DNA of 64,000 nucleotides from Lachnospiraceae bacterium (lineage in GTDB: Bacteria; Bacillota; Clostridia; Lachnospirales; Lachnospiraceae). The DNA lies in NCBI GenBank assembly GCA_022769665.1, contig JALEIR010000079.1, positions 1 through 64,000 of the forward strand, written 5' to 3'. This document shows positions 10,408-19,760 of this stretch, one piece after another. Numbering within the stretch: position 1 is the stretch's first letter; every line of letters starts with the position of its first letter. The translations under genes were made by a program, and so were the position numbers. The notes beneath the pieces are model-generated. The model was given only the letters and a program-made list of their open reading frames with translations. It had not been told where the DNA came from and searched no databases.

Positions 10408-11331
10408 TTATTGTTGGTTCAAAATCTCCGCAATTTTCTCTATCATTTCATCTTCCTTCAGCCGGAATTTGATTTCCACACGCCGGGAAGCCGCCATATC
10501 AACCTCTGAGGTCGGATTACCATAGGCATCCGTCACAAACACAGGTGAACTGCAGGATTTTCCGTTGACGGTCAAAAGCTTCTGCAACTGTTCAATCTTC
10601 GTCTCGCTTAGGCCGTTCTCGGTATCCAGACAGAAATCGGCAACCGATTTGGCTCTGCTGTAAGACAGTGACATATTGCTCTGATAACCGCCGTGGGTAT
10701 CCGTATGACCTTCAATAATGATTTCGGCTATATAGCCTCTGAATCTGTCCTGAAGCAGGACATCCAGATATTTGGGTATAATTTCCTTCAGGCTCTCCTT
10801 GCTGGCATCTGTCAGAGTTGCGCTGTTAAACCGGAAAAGCACATCCGAAGAAAACGTGATGGAACCTGTCTGTGCATCCACCTCCATGTTGGAATTGTCA
10901 AAGGTATCCTGCAGTGCTCCGATAATATCTGTCCTGATTCCGACAATATTCTGCAGCTCATTTTTGGTGGTCGTCAGCTCCTGTCTGGCATTTTCAATCT
11001 CCAGGTAAGCATTATTCAGTTCCTCTTTGGTCAATGCTGCCTGGGCATAAGCCTGTTGCAGCTCTGCCAATGATGCTGCCAGCTCTTCGTTGGACTTCTC
11101 TATCTCCACTTTCGAATTCTCCAAATCCGCTATGGCTGCATCCAACTCCGTCTGCGCAGCACTCAGTTCCAGTCTGGTATTGTCCAGGTCTGTTGTCTTT
11201 TGTTTATATATTGCAAGGGTAATCGCTATAATCAGAATAAAAATCAACAGCAGGGCAGCCATCATATCCGAATAAGACTGCCAGTAGCTGTGCTCCGAAA
11301 AAGCTTCCCTGTTTCTCTGTCTATTTTTCAT
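10408..11331 (-). CDS. OmpA/MotB-domain protein, partner of the MotA-like channel
   Basis: This 307-aa protein has one N-terminal membrane helix preceded by SYWQSYSDMMAALLLIF. The Asp at the membrane boundary corresponds to the ion-binding Asp of MotB and ZorB proteins. A long coiled coil follows (about residues 45-135, heptads of Leu, Ala and Glu), then an OmpA-like peptidoglycan-binding domain (about 165-300) with IIEGHTDTHGG and AASRRVEI. The gene overlaps the upstream MotA-like gene by 11 bases, so the two are coupled. By family this is the stator half of an ion-driven membrane motor or a wall-anchored force transducer. No flagellar genes are nearby, so a flagellar role is unlikely. It resembles ZorB of Zorya defence, but ZorC, ZorD and ZorE are absent. 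Confidence 0.85.
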   Translation of the reverse strand: MKNRQRNREAFSEHSYWQSYSDMMAALLLIFILIIAITLAIYKQKTTDLDNTRLELSAAQTELDAAIADLENSKVEIEKSNEELAASLAELQQAYAQAALTKEELNNAYLEIENARQELTTTKNELQNIVGIRTDIIGALQDTFDNSNMEVDAQTGSITFSSDVLFRFNSATLTDASKESLKEIIPKYLDVLLQDRFRGYIAEIIIEGHTDTHGGYQSNMSLSYSRAKSVADFCLDTENGLSETKIEQLQKLLTVNGKSCSSPVFVTDAYGNPTSEVDMAASRRVEIKFRLKEDEMIEKIAEILNQQ

Positions 11332-12484
11332 ACAGGCTCCTCATCTGGTCAAAAGCATACAGCTGGTTGCTGATTTCATCGCTCATTTCGTCACATGCTT
11401 TGTTAAGTCTTTCCTTCTGCTCCTTCAGTTCACAGGCAAATTTCTCCTGCCTGTCCATCACCTTGGTGAGATCCGTCTGAACTTTACGGTTTATTTCTAC
11501 CAAAGCCGCAACTGCCTCTGTCAGTTCTCTGGCATTCTCCGCGCTGACCTTTTGCGATTCTCCCGCTGCTTTTAAGGTATTTCCCAATTTTTGGAAATCC
11601 GTTCCCAGACTTTCCTGCATTCTGTCATGAAACCTGTCCACAATCCGTTCCACTGCCTCAGTCTGTTCCGTTGCGTTGCCTTTCATCAGCTCCAACACCT
11701 GTTTTAACGCATTGGATATAGATGCCTGATACACCACCATTGCTGCAGAATTTTCATCCTCCTTCACCGCTACAGGCTGCGCTGTCTGGCGAAATACATT
11801 CAGGAAACTCTCCAGCTTATCATAAGCATCGGACATAATACTGCGGTATACAAAGTTAAATACCAGCGAAAACAGGATACCGTATACGGAAGTATGGAAA
11901 GCAACCTTCATACCGGAAAGCAGCGGTCCTACATTGTCCGAAATGGTATAAATATCATCCCCGTTAAAGGAACCCAGGCCCATGGAAAGTCCCAGAAAAG
12001 TTCCCAGAATTCCCAGCCCCGTCATGGTGCCTGAGATGCCGGAGTTAAAGAAATTCATCCCCACTCTGTCCAGCAAATTCTCATTGATATATTCATCCAG
12101 TTCGCAGGAGGTAACCACCCCACGCCTTGTACTGTGGCTTTTGATCCTCATACGATATTTGTTAAATGCAGACCTCAGCTCATCATTTTCAAAGACATCC
12201 TTGCGGTCCTGATAATTGACCCAGAGATTCTTTCCGCCTGCATCCCTGTACTCCTTCTGCAGTCTCAGGGAAAAATCCGTCAATTCATCTGTCACCCGGT
12301 TCAGCCTGCCGAAGCTGACAAAAGATACAATAAACAGTACGCCGATTATGGCAAGAAAGCCCAGGTTGATGGCAAGGTTGACGAAGGAGGTTTGCTCTCC
12401 CGTAAATACGCCGTTTACATACAAAACAAAAGCCACAACGATGGCATACAGCAGGAATAGTACATAATACAGTTTATTTTTCAT
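11321..12484 (-). CDS. MotA/TolQ/ExbB-type proton channel protein with coiled-coil tail
   Basis: This 387-aa membrane protein has two N-terminal helices (about residues 5-24 and 36-57). A cytoplasmic segment follows, then the paired helices typical of MotA/ExbB, with TGLGILGTFLGLSMGLGSF and MKVAFHTSVYGILFSLVFNF. The last 170 residues form a predicted cytoplasmic coiled coil. ZorA of Zorya also has a long tail, though a longer one. The ORF track start at 12547 has no ribosome binding site; AGGAGAACAG precedes the ATG at 12484, so I start there. It is coupled to the OmpA-domain gene. It would form the ion-conducting ring around the partner's single helices. What the tail drives is unknown. Confidence 0.85.
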   Translation of the reverse strand: MKNKLYYVLFLLYAIVVAFVLYVNGVFTGEQTSFVNLAINLGFLAIIGVLFIVSFVSFGRLNRVTDELTDFSLRLQKEYRDAGGKNLWVNYQDRKDVFENDELRSAFNKYRMRIKSHSTRRGVVTSCELDEYINENLLDRVGMNFFNSGISGTMTGLGILGTFLGLSMGLGSFNGDDIYTISDNVGPLLSGMKVAFHTSVYGILFSLVFNFVYRSIMSDAYDKLESFLNVFRQTAQPVAVKEDENSAAMVVYQASISNALKQVLELMKGNATEQTEAVERIVDRFHDRMQESLGTDFQKLGNTLKAAGESQKVSAENARELTEAVAALVEINRKVQTDLTKVMDRQEKFACELKEQKERLNKACDEMSDEISNQLYAFDQMRSLYEK

Positions 12485-12651
12485 CTGTTCTCCTATCCCG
12501 TGCCGTAAGCTTTGGCTGCGGCTTTTACTATATCCCGGCACGTTCATTTTCTCTGTACCTGCCCCTATCGAAAGCAGTTCACAGTTTACTTCTTAAACGT
12601 ACCATATTTTTTCTGACAACTCAACAATTCTAAAGAAATCTTAAAGAACTT

Positions 12652-13580
12652 TTATGCTTTCACCTGAATCACTTCATCATAAAGCTCCGCCAATTTCCCG
12701 GGCAGAAATAATGTGTAGCAGCGTACTCTTTCCGGAACCGCTCTCCCCGACCACCAGGTATTTTTTCCCTTTTTCAAACACTGTCAAGAAATGATTGACG
12801 GCTTTCTTTTCGCCCAGGGTCAAAGAGACATCCTTCAGTTCTATATCGCCGTATACCGCCTGTTTTTCTCTCTTTGAACCGGTATCTTCACTGTCCTGAA
12901 GAAGAGCCTTGTATTTTTCCGTCAGTTTCCCGGAAGATTTGAATCGAATCCATGTATCCGAGGCGGTCATAATGGGAGAAATAATTTTCCCGGAAAGCTG
13001 TCCGAAGGCAATGACAATACCGACGCTGAAGCTTCCTTTGATAGCAAAGTAAGCTGCAAGCGCCATGATGATAACTGTGGAAGTCAATCCCGCAAGTTCG
13101 TTCAGGCACAGAAACAAAGTCCTGTCATTCCCGTTGACTTCTTTTGCCTTTTCCAGTCTTCCGTTGGGCCTCTTTCCGGTATGTTTCACAACAAATGCCG
13201 TAAAAACGCCAATCACCATTATCAGCAAAAGCATCAACGGCTTTATATAGATACACGTAGTCACCGGTATTCCTGCTCTCAAAATCGGTTACGTTTTTAT
13301 GCAGGATTCTGTCAAATAAATCGTGCTTTAAATCCTGTCTGGCCCTTCGGATCAGCTTGTTTTTCGTAATACCGTATAAATATTCGGAAAGTACGGTCAC
13401 AATCAGGAAAACAATTCCCACAATCAATACCCGAAGGAGCTTCTGCAGATTCTCCTCCACCGCACAGTTCATAATCTCACTTAAAACAAACGCGAAGAAA
13501 ACGCTCATTGCGGAAGAGGTGGCCAGCAAAACAGCATATACAGCGTACAATCCTCTGTTCTTTATAATATATCGATACAC
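12652..13580 (-). pseudogene. decayed ABC exporter (TM plus ATPase) with internal deletions
   Basis: Pieces of one exporter lie in different frames. From a GTG at 13580 the first membrane helices read normally through SRNTGDYVYLY, then the frame breaks. The next frame resumes with later helices and an ATPase start ending at GESGSGKSTLLHII. After this Walker A the frame is lost again, and a third frame gives only a C-terminal-like LAELYDEVIQVKA before the TAA at 12652. The signature motif, Walker B and about 100 membrane-domain residues are missing. I infer two internal deletions with frameshifts, so no working transporter can be made. The intact relative would be about 530-560 aa, similar to bacteriocin or peptide exporters. 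Confidence 0.8.
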
Positions 13581-13648
13581 ACCTTTATCCTACTACATCA
13601 CTGAATCCACTGCAATATCGTATATAATCTCCCAATTTCGGCAATGCG

Positions 13649-16498
13649 TTATGCCCGTATTTCCTTCACCTCGTACCCTGCCTCTGTGACAGCGGCAGTC
13701 AGTGCCTCATCACTGACCTCCGCAGACAGTTCAACGGTAGCTGTCTTATTCTCCAGGCTCATGGTCACGGCATCTACGCCCTCCAAAGCCTCCAGGGCCT
13801 TCTGTACTCTTCCGGTACAGTGCCCACACATCATTCCCTCAATTGTCATTACCTTTGTCATGTTTTTTTCCTCTCTTTCTTCCCGGCTTACTGCCGCATT
13901 TCTCTTATCCGATTCCGGTGCTACAGCCATTGTAACCTTTCCGCCTGTGCCTTGTTCCGCTGCATCTGCGTTTTCTGCTTTCTGTACCTCCGTATCCCGC
14001 TTTACCGTCTCTTTGAATCCGCTTTTAAAGCCTCTCAGCCGCAGGGCATTGCCTACCACAAAAATGCTGCTTAAGCTCATGGCAGCTGCGCCGAACATAG
14101 GATTCAGCTTAAGGTTCAGGATGGGATACCACACTCCTGCCGCCAGAGGAATGCCGATTGCATTATAGAAAAAGGCCCAGAACAGATTCTGTTTGATATT
14201 GCGGATGACTGCCCGGCTTAAACGCACAGCGGTCACCGAATCCCGTAAATCGCTTTTCATCAGGACAATGTCAGCACTCTCCATGGCCACATCCGTTCCC
14301 GCTCCGATTGCCATGCCCACATCCGCCGCTGCCAGCGCAGGTGCATCGTTGATACCGTCCCCAACCATGGCAACTCTTCTGCCCGTTGCTTTCAACTCAC
14401 TGATTTTTCTCTCCTTATCCTGAGGCAGTACCTCCGCCACCACTTCCTCTATACCCAGCTGTTGACGTACCGCTTCCGCTGTCCTCTTGTTGTCTCCGGT
14501 TAGCATGACTACACGGATACCCATCTCCCGGAATTTCTGTACGGCAATGTAAGAGCTCGGTTTGATTTCATCCGCCACCTGAATGCTGCCAAGGAACCGG
14601 CCTTCCTCTGCCACCAGAAGATTCGTCATCCCCTCCCGGGCCATTTGATCAAGCCCCTGAAGCACCATGGGGTCAATCGTAATGCCGTTCTCCTCCAGGT
14701 ACGCCCGGTTGCCCACAAAATACCGGGTGCCCGCCTTGGCTCCGGCATCCTTTCTGTCCCGGAGCTCTGAAGCAAAGCTTCCATCCTTCTGTTTACCTGC
14801 AACAAACACAGAGGTCGGACCATCCTCAGACCGCATCACAGGACGGGGCTCAATGTTCTTCGTCAACACGCCCTCCACGCCTCTTCCGAACACTGCCTTG
14901 AAATCCCGGATTTCCGGAATGTTCAGGTTCTCCCGCTCCGCGTATTCTACCACCGCCTCCGCCAACGGGTGCTCGCTCTTCTTTTCCAGTGCCGCCGCGA
15001 GAGCAACCATAGTGTCAAGGGACATATCCTGCGCATTACAGCCTGTTCCCATGACGCGCAGCTTCCCCGAAGTGATGGTTCCTGTCTTGTCCAACACCAC
15101 CGTGTCAATCTCCTTGGCGCGTTGCAGGGCCTCCCCGGATTTTATCAATATACCGTGATTTGCTCCTACACCCGTTCCCACCATGATAGCCACGGGGGTT
15201 GCCAGACCCAGAGCACAGGGGCAGGATATCACCAGCACAGCAATCGCCGAAGAAACAGCAAACTCCGCTCCTGCTCCCGCAATCAGCCATACAGCCAGCG
15301 TCACCACTGCAATACAAATTACTACAGGAACAAATACCCCCGCCACCTTATCCGCAAGCTGAGCGATAGGCGCCTTGCTGCCTCCCGCCTCCTCCACCAG
15401 ACGGATAATCTGTGACAGGGTGGTGTCCTCTCCCACACGGTCTGCACGGCATTTCAAGAATCCCGCTTTATTCATCGTGGCAGAGATTACCCTGTCTCCA
15501 CTCTGTTTTTCCACGGGAATGCTCTCCCCGGTAATTGCCGCCTCGTCCACACTTGAGGTACCCTCCAGCACGATTCCGTCCGCAGGCACCAGACTACCCG
15601 GCTTCACAAGGAAAATATCTCCGCTCTGCAAGTCTTCCGTGGGAATTTCCCGCTCATGACCTTCCTCATCTACCACAATAGCCAGCTTTGGAGATAAATC
15701 CATCAGCTTTTTGATAGCCTCGCTTGTCTTTCCCTTAGAACGGCTTTCCAGATATTTTCCAACGGTTATCAGAGTGAGAATCATCCCCGCCGACTCAAAG
15801 TATAAATCGTGGGAATACTGCTCCACTACCGCCATATCCCCGTGTCCAAGCCCATAGCTGATACGGTACATGGCAAAAATGCCGTAGCCGATGGCTGCGG
15901 AGGCACCCAGGGCAATGAGGCTGTCCATATTGGGGGACAGATGTTTCAGCGTCTTGAAACCCACAGAAAAAAATTTCCGGTTCATATACAAAATAGGCAG
16001 CAGCAGAATAAACTGTGTCATGGCAAAGGTCATGGCATTTTCGTTTCCGTGAAAAAAACGGTGCATAAAGCCGGGAATGGGAAGCCCGAACCACTCATTG
16101 TACATGTGGAACATGGCAACATACATCAGCGGAATCAGAAAGCCGACGGAAATCCCCAACCGCCATCTCATGGCTTTTTCTTCCTCCCTGTTGTTTTTCT
16201 GCAGTTCTTCCCTGCTCTGCTCCCTGCTGTTGCCCCGGCGACTGTATTCAGCTGCTCCCGGCACAGTCCTTCCATCCGGCGCACCGCCAATGATTAAAGA
16301 TGCACCGTATCCGGCCTTTTCAACCGTTCTTTCAATCTCTTCACAACCAAGTCTTGTTTCGTCGTATTCCACTTCCATGGTCTCCGTAAGCAGATTGACG
16401 GAAGCCTTTTCTACGGGCTCCAGCTTATTTATTGCCTTCTCCACATGGGCAGAACAGGCCGAACAGGTCATGCCCGTAATGTGATATCTCTCTTTCAT
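13649..16498 (-). CDS. copA: copper-translocating P1B-type ATPase with HMA domains at both ends
   Basis: This 949-aa protein exports Cu(I) using ATP. The N-terminal HMA domain has GMTCSACSAHVEK. The core shows VISCPCALGLATP (CPC metal site), VVLDKTGTITSGK (phosphorylated Asp) and MVGDGINDAPALA. After the last helices comes a linker of about 70 residues and then a second HMA domain (about residues 880-949) with GMMCGHCTGRVQK. That domain starts with its own Met and resembles a free CopZ chaperone, as if a chaperone gene had been fused to the pump. The gene lies 29 bases after csoR in the same direction and is almost certainly controlled by the CsoR operators upstream. It is likely the main copper resistance pump. 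Confidence 0.95.
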   Translation of the reverse strand: MKERYHITGMTCSACSAHVEKAINKLEPVEKASVNLLTETMEVEYDETRLGCEEIERTVEKAGYGASLIIGGAPDGRTVPGAAEYSRRGNSREQSREELQKNNREEEKAMRWRLGISVGFLIPLMYVAMFHMYNEWFGLPIPGFMHRFFHGNENAMTFAMTQFILLLPILYMNRKFFSVGFKTLKHLSPNMDSLIALGASAAIGYGIFAMYRISYGLGHGDMAVVEQYSHDLYFESAGMILTLITVGKYLESRSKGKTSEAIKKLMDLSPKLAIVVDEEGHEREIPTEDLQSGDIFLVKPGSLVPADGIVLEGTSSVDEAAITGESIPVEKQSGDRVISATMNKAGFLKCRADRVGEDTTLSQIIRLVEEAGGSKAPIAQLADKVAGVFVPVVICIAVVTLAVWLIAGAGAEFAVSSAIAVLVISCPCALGLATPVAIMVGTGVGANHGILIKSGEALQRAKEIDTVVLDKTGTITSGKLRVMGTGCNAQDMSLDTMVALAAALEKKSEHPLAEAVVEYAERENLNIPEIRDFKAVFGRGVEGVLTKNIEPRPVMRSEDGPTSVFVAGKQKDGSFASELRDRKDAGAKAGTRYFVGNRAYLEENGITIDPMVLQGLDQMAREGMTNLLVAEEGRFLGSIQVADEIKPSSYIAVQKFREMGIRVVMLTGDNKRTAEAVRQQLGIEEVVAEVLPQDKERKISELKATGRRVAMVGDGINDAPALAAADVGMAIGAGTDVAMESADIVLMKSDLRDSVTAVRLSRAVIRNIKQNLFWAFFYNAIGIPLAAGVWYPILNLKLNPMFGAAAMSLSSIFVVGNALRLRGFKSGFKETVKRDTEVQKAENADAAEQGTGGKVTMAVAPESDKRNAAVSREEREEKNMTKVMTIEGMMCGHCTGRVQKALEALEGVDAVTMSLENKTATVELSAEVSDEALTAAVTEAGYEVKEIRA

Positions 16499-16527
16499 CA
16501 GTTAAATTTCCTCGCCTTCTTCCGTTC

Positions 16528-16866
16528 TCATTTCAGCTTCTTCACCAGTTCTACTGCCTCGTCTGCCACAGCAGTATTCCCCTTTTGTATCTCCTCTACC
16601 ACACAAGTCTCCATATGATTCTGTAAAATCAGATATCCGAAAGCCTGCAGCGCGCTCTCCACCGCTGCTACCTGGGTCAGAATATCCCCGCAATAGCGGT
16701 TTTCATCCAGCATTTTTCCTATACCGTTTAACTGTCCCGCCATACGGCTCAACCGGTTTTTCAACTGTTTTAATTCTCTCTCACTTCTCGGCGTTGTTTT
16801 TTGGTGACAGCAGCACTCTGTCCCCTGCGTCGGAATATCTCTCTTCTTGCTATTATCTCCTGCCAT
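16528..16866 (-). CDS. csoR: CsoR/FrmR family copper-sensing repressor
   Basis: This 112-aa all-helical repressor shows the Cu(I) ligand set of CsoR: Cys in NRYCGDI, then His and Cys in QNHMETC, spaced as in the Mycobacterium and Bacillus proteins. When Cu(I) binds, the family releases its operator. An unusual N-terminal extension of about 25 residues carries a further ECCCHQ cluster that could bind metal. It is first in the operon with copA. Two GC-rich palindromes of CsoR type lie directly upstream, around the only good promoter, so the operon should be autoregulated and copper-inducible. Confidence 0.93.
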   Translation of the reverse strand: MAGDNSKKRDIPTQGTECCCHQKTTPRSERELKQLKNRLSRMAGQLNGIGKMLDENRYCGDILTQVAAVESALQAFGYLILQNHMETCVVEEIQKGNTAVADEAVELVKKLK

Positions 16867-16893
16867 TGTCCTTCTATCCCTTTCTGCATTAAA

Positions 16894-16910
16894 ATACCCC
16901 CGAGGGGTAT
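16894..16910. promoter_or_regulatory. CsoR operator, copy 1
   Basis: ATACCCCCGAGGGGTAT is a near-perfect palindrome matching the CsoR box pattern TACCCnnnnGGGGTA. It lies between the promoter -10 and the csoR start, so bound repressor would block elongation or initiation. Confidence 0.8.
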
Positions 16911-16925
16911 ACTATTCTCATACGA

Positions 16926-16954
16926 ATAATATACCCTACGGGGGTATCTGTCAA
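16926..16954 (-). promoter_or_regulatory. csoR-copA promoter
   Basis: On the minus strand TTGACA, a 17-base spacer and TATTAT form a consensus-grade sigma-A promoter. The spacer is almost filled by the second CsoR palindrome, so repressor and polymerase cannot bind together. Confidence 0.8.
16931..16947. promoter_or_regulatory. CsoR operator, copy 2
   Basis: ATACCCTACGGGGGTAT carries the same ATACCC / GGGGTAT arms as copy 1 and sits inside the promoter spacer. The two centres are 37 bases apart. Confidence 0.78.
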
Positions 16955-16961
16955 GTGTCCG

Positions 16962-18266
16962 TTAAATGCTCTGGAAGCCACCCTCCAAATCCTCAATAAT
17001 GTCATCAATGTTCTCAGTTCCGATCGAAAGGCGGATGGTACTTCCGGAAATTCCCTGCTCCTTCAGTTCCGCATCGCTAAGCTGCGCGTGAGTGGTGGAA
17101 GCCGGATGAATCACAAGGCTCTTCACGTCTGCCACATTTGCCAGCAGTGAGAACAGTTCCAGATTGTCGATAAACTTTTTGGCTGCTTCCTCGCCACCTT
17201 TGATTTCAAAAGTAAAGATAGATCCTCCGCCATTGGGGAAGTATTTTTTATACAGTGCCTGCTGCTCAGGATCCTCCGATACGGAAGGATGATGCACCTT
17301 TTCTACCTTGGGATGTCTGTTCAGGTAATCCACCACTTTCAGTGCGTTCTCCACATGTCTCTCCACACGAAGAGAAAGGGTTTCCAGTCCCTGCAGGAAG
17401 AAAAATGCATGAAAAGGAGAAAGGGTCGCTCCGGTATCCCGAAGAAGAATGGCACGAATCGCAGTTACAAATACAGCTCCCGGAACTGCCTCCGCGAAAT
17501 TCACACCATGGTAACTCTCATTTGGTGTGGTAAGATGAGGGAATTTTCCGCTTGCCTTCCAGTCAAACTTACCGCTTTCAATGATAACACCGCCGATTGT
17601 CGTTCCGTGACCGCCGATAAACTTAGTCGCGGAATGAACCACGATATCTGCTCCGTACTCAAAAGGTCTTACCAGATATGGAGTTGCAAAGGTATTGTCT
17701 ACTACCAAAGGTATCTTGTGTGCATGTGCAATTTCAGCCAACTTTTCAATATCCACCACATCAGAATTGGGGTTGCCCAAAGTTTCTATGTACAAAGCCT
17801 TTGTATTTTCTTTGATTGCGGTTTCCACTTCTTCATAATCAAAGGGATTCACAAAGGTTGTGGTAACACCATAATCAACAAGGGTATGCGCAAGAAGGTT
17901 ATAGCTTCCTCCGTAAATATTGTTTGCGGATACAATATGGTCTCCTGCTTTAGCCAGATTCTGGATAGCATAGGTAATTGCTGCCATTCCGCTTCCCACT
18001 GCCAGCGCTGCCGTGCCGCCTTCCAGTGCTGCGATTCTTTTCTCAAACACATCCTCTGTGGGATTGGTTAGACGTCCGTATATATTTCCCGCATCCGCCA
18101 GTCCAAACCGGGCAGCGGCATGGTCGCAGTTGCGGAACACATAGGACGAAGTCTGATAGATGGGAACTGCTCTTGCATCCGTAACCGGATCCGGTTGTTC
18201 CTGCCCCACATGAAGCTGTAATGTCTCAAATTTCAAGTTTCTCTCTGCGTATGGTTTCTTGCTCAT
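16962..18266 (-). CDS. metY: O-acetylhomoserine sulfhydrylase family protein (MetY-like)
   Basis: This 434-aa cytosolic PLP enzyme of the Cys/Met metabolism family makes homocysteine from O-acetylhomoserine and sulfide. Motifs seen are the N-terminal [35 protein letters not shown], and the PLP-binding [13 protein letters not shown] with its Lys. Length and the C-terminal [13 protein letters not shown] match MetY better than cystathionine gamma-synthase, which is about 40 residues shorter. The start has AGGAGGACATTT upstream. It appears monocistronic, with its own promoter and a palindromic operator overlapping the likely transcription start, suggesting sulfur-responsive repression. Confidence 0.92.
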   Translation of the reverse strand: MSKKPYAERNLKFETLQLHVGQEQPDPVTDARAVPIYQTSSYVFRNCDHAAARFGLADAGNIYGRLTNPTEDVFEKRIAALEGGTAALAVGSGMAAITYAIQNLAKAGDHIVSANNIYGGSYNLLAHTLVDYGVTTTFVNPFDYEEVETAIKENTKALYIETLGNPNSDVVDIEKLAEIAHAHKIPLVVDNTFATPYLVRPFEYGADIVVHSATKFIGGHGTTIGGVIIESGKFDWKASGKFPHLTTPNESYHGVNFAEAVPGAVFVTAIRAILLRDTGATLSPFHAFFFLQGLETLSLRVERHVENALKVVDYLNRHPKVEKVHHPSVSEDPEQQALYKKYFPNGGGSIFTFEIKGGEEAAKKFIDNLELFSLLANVADVKSLVIHPASTTHAQLSDAELKEQGISGSTIRLSIGTENIDDIIEDLEGGFQSI

Positions 18267-18308
18267 AAATGTCCTCCTGTCCGCCTGTCTACGGCCCGCC
18301 TCTTATTT

Positions 18309-18325
18309 CCTACTATATTAGTGGG
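18309..18325. promoter_or_regulatory. candidate Rrf2/CymR-like operator at metY
   Basis: CCTACTATATTAGTGGG has arms CCTACTA and TAGTGGG with one mismatch. It lies just after the metY -10 box. Rrf2-family regulators of Cys metabolism and Fe-S assembly bind similar A/T-centred palindromes; the assignment is an inference, and no rrf2 gene is in the window. Confidence 0.45.
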
Positions 18326-18333
18326 TTTAGTAT

Positions 18334-18362
18334 ATATTAACTCTTTTGCCAAAAATTGTCAA
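18334..18362 (-). promoter_or_regulatory. metY promoter
   Basis: TTGACA, a 17-base spacer and TAATAT on the minus strand, about 65 bases before the metY start. The -35 overlaps the tail of the upstream intergenic region after the broken chemoreceptor gene. Confidence 0.65.
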
Positions 18363-18367
18363 TACCC

Positions 18368-19650
18368 TTACTGTTGAAGCTGCTGTGCAAGACCGTAAAT
18401 ATTCTCAAGCACCTCTCTGCAGGCTTTCATATCCTCCACAGTAGCTTCGGAAGTTTTCATACCTTCTGTGGAAGATGCTGCTACCTCCTCACTGGTCGCG
18501 GACAAATGTGTGATATTTTCTGAGATTACTCCGGTCGATGCCAAAATTTCTTCAATCACACGCTTGGTAGTGTCGATATTTGTTGTAAGCGTTGCAACTC
18601 CCTCACGGATTTTCTCAAATTTTTCCCTGGTTTCCTCAATCAGTTCATTCTGCTTGTCTACAGATGCCACAGAGTTTTTGATACTTTCGTTTGCGCGTTT
18701 CGTATCGTCGTTCAGTTCACCGATAATATTGGTAATATTGTTGGAAGCATCCTTGGTTTGCTCGGAAAGCTGTCTGATTTCCTCTGCCACAACGGCAAAG
18801 CCTCTTCCGGCCTCACCGGCGCGGGCTGCCTCAATAGATGCGTTCAGAGCCAACAGGTTTGTCTGGCTGGAAATGCTCAGAATACTTCCCACAAAGTTCT
18901 CCACCTCTGCAACCTTTTTCGTCAGGCTGTCAATTACTTCCACGGTCACATTGCTTGCAAGCTCAACATTATGAGCCTGTTCCTTCAGCTCTTTCACCAT
19001 TGCAGAGCCGTCCTCAACGTTCTCATCCGTATTTCGGGAAGCCTCAATCATATTGTGGGTTACCCTCTCTGCAACATCCGTCTTCTCCTGAATCTCCGCA
19101 CACATGGTAGCCTGCTGTTGGATAGCCTCCGCCGTGCTTTCTGTGCTGTCGGCAATGTTGCTCATGGCGAAATTGCCGGTATCCACACTGTTATTCAGAC
19201 GGTCAAGCATCTGCATCGCTTCCTCGAAGAGCTTGGAAATCTTTTCCGCGACCTCGGTCATCTTCTTATTACTCTCCTCCTGTCGCTTTGCAGCGGAGGT
19301 AATGGTTTCCATATTCTCCTCATTGTTGCGAATCAGAAGCCTTACAATTCTGATGGAAGAAAAGCATAGGCAAATGCCTGTGGTGTACCGTTGGTAAACA
19401 GAATCACAACATATGCTACCGTTGCGCTTCCCAACATCACAATGCCGCACATTTTCGTGTCCTTTTTCATGACAAAAATAACGGTGGAAACAATCAACGC
19501 CAGAACACCGGCTACCGTCTGCGCCATAATTTTGCCTGTAACACCATAGCTGGCTATGTATATCAGCATCGTCAGGAACACATAGCCGTAAATAATCGCA
19601 ATTACCGGAAAAACAGTTGAATTGGCTCGCTTATATTGGGCACTTGTCAT
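18368..19650 (-). pseudogene. frameshifted methyl-accepting chemotaxis protein
   Basis: The 5' part (ATG at 19650, AGGAGG upstream) encodes four membrane helices through [12 protein letters not shown], then hits a stop after LPSEL. The rest continues in another frame as [13 protein letters not shown] followed by a complete methyl-accepting domain with [22 protein letters not shown]. At the join, a membrane segment expected between the two parts appears to be missing, so I infer a deletion of a length not divisible by three rather than a single-base error. A cytoplasmic signalling fragment might still be made from the internal ATG of METITSAAK, which has GAGGAG only three bases upstream. Unlike the receptor at 3982-6114, this one has no extracellular sensor domain. 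Confidence 0.75.
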
Positions 19651-19760
19651 TGTATAACCTCCTACGCATCTTTCGTCTTTTCGACCTTTTACACAGAAAA
19701 TATTATAGCGCACTCACAAACTGTCTGACAACTGTATCCACGACAAAAAATTGTGTCGAA

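Noticed and set aside
10408-12484. Complete Zorya defence system
   Set aside because: Only the ZorAB-like pair is present. Neighbours are clpB and a dead ABC gene, with no ZorC, ZorD or ZorE homologue.
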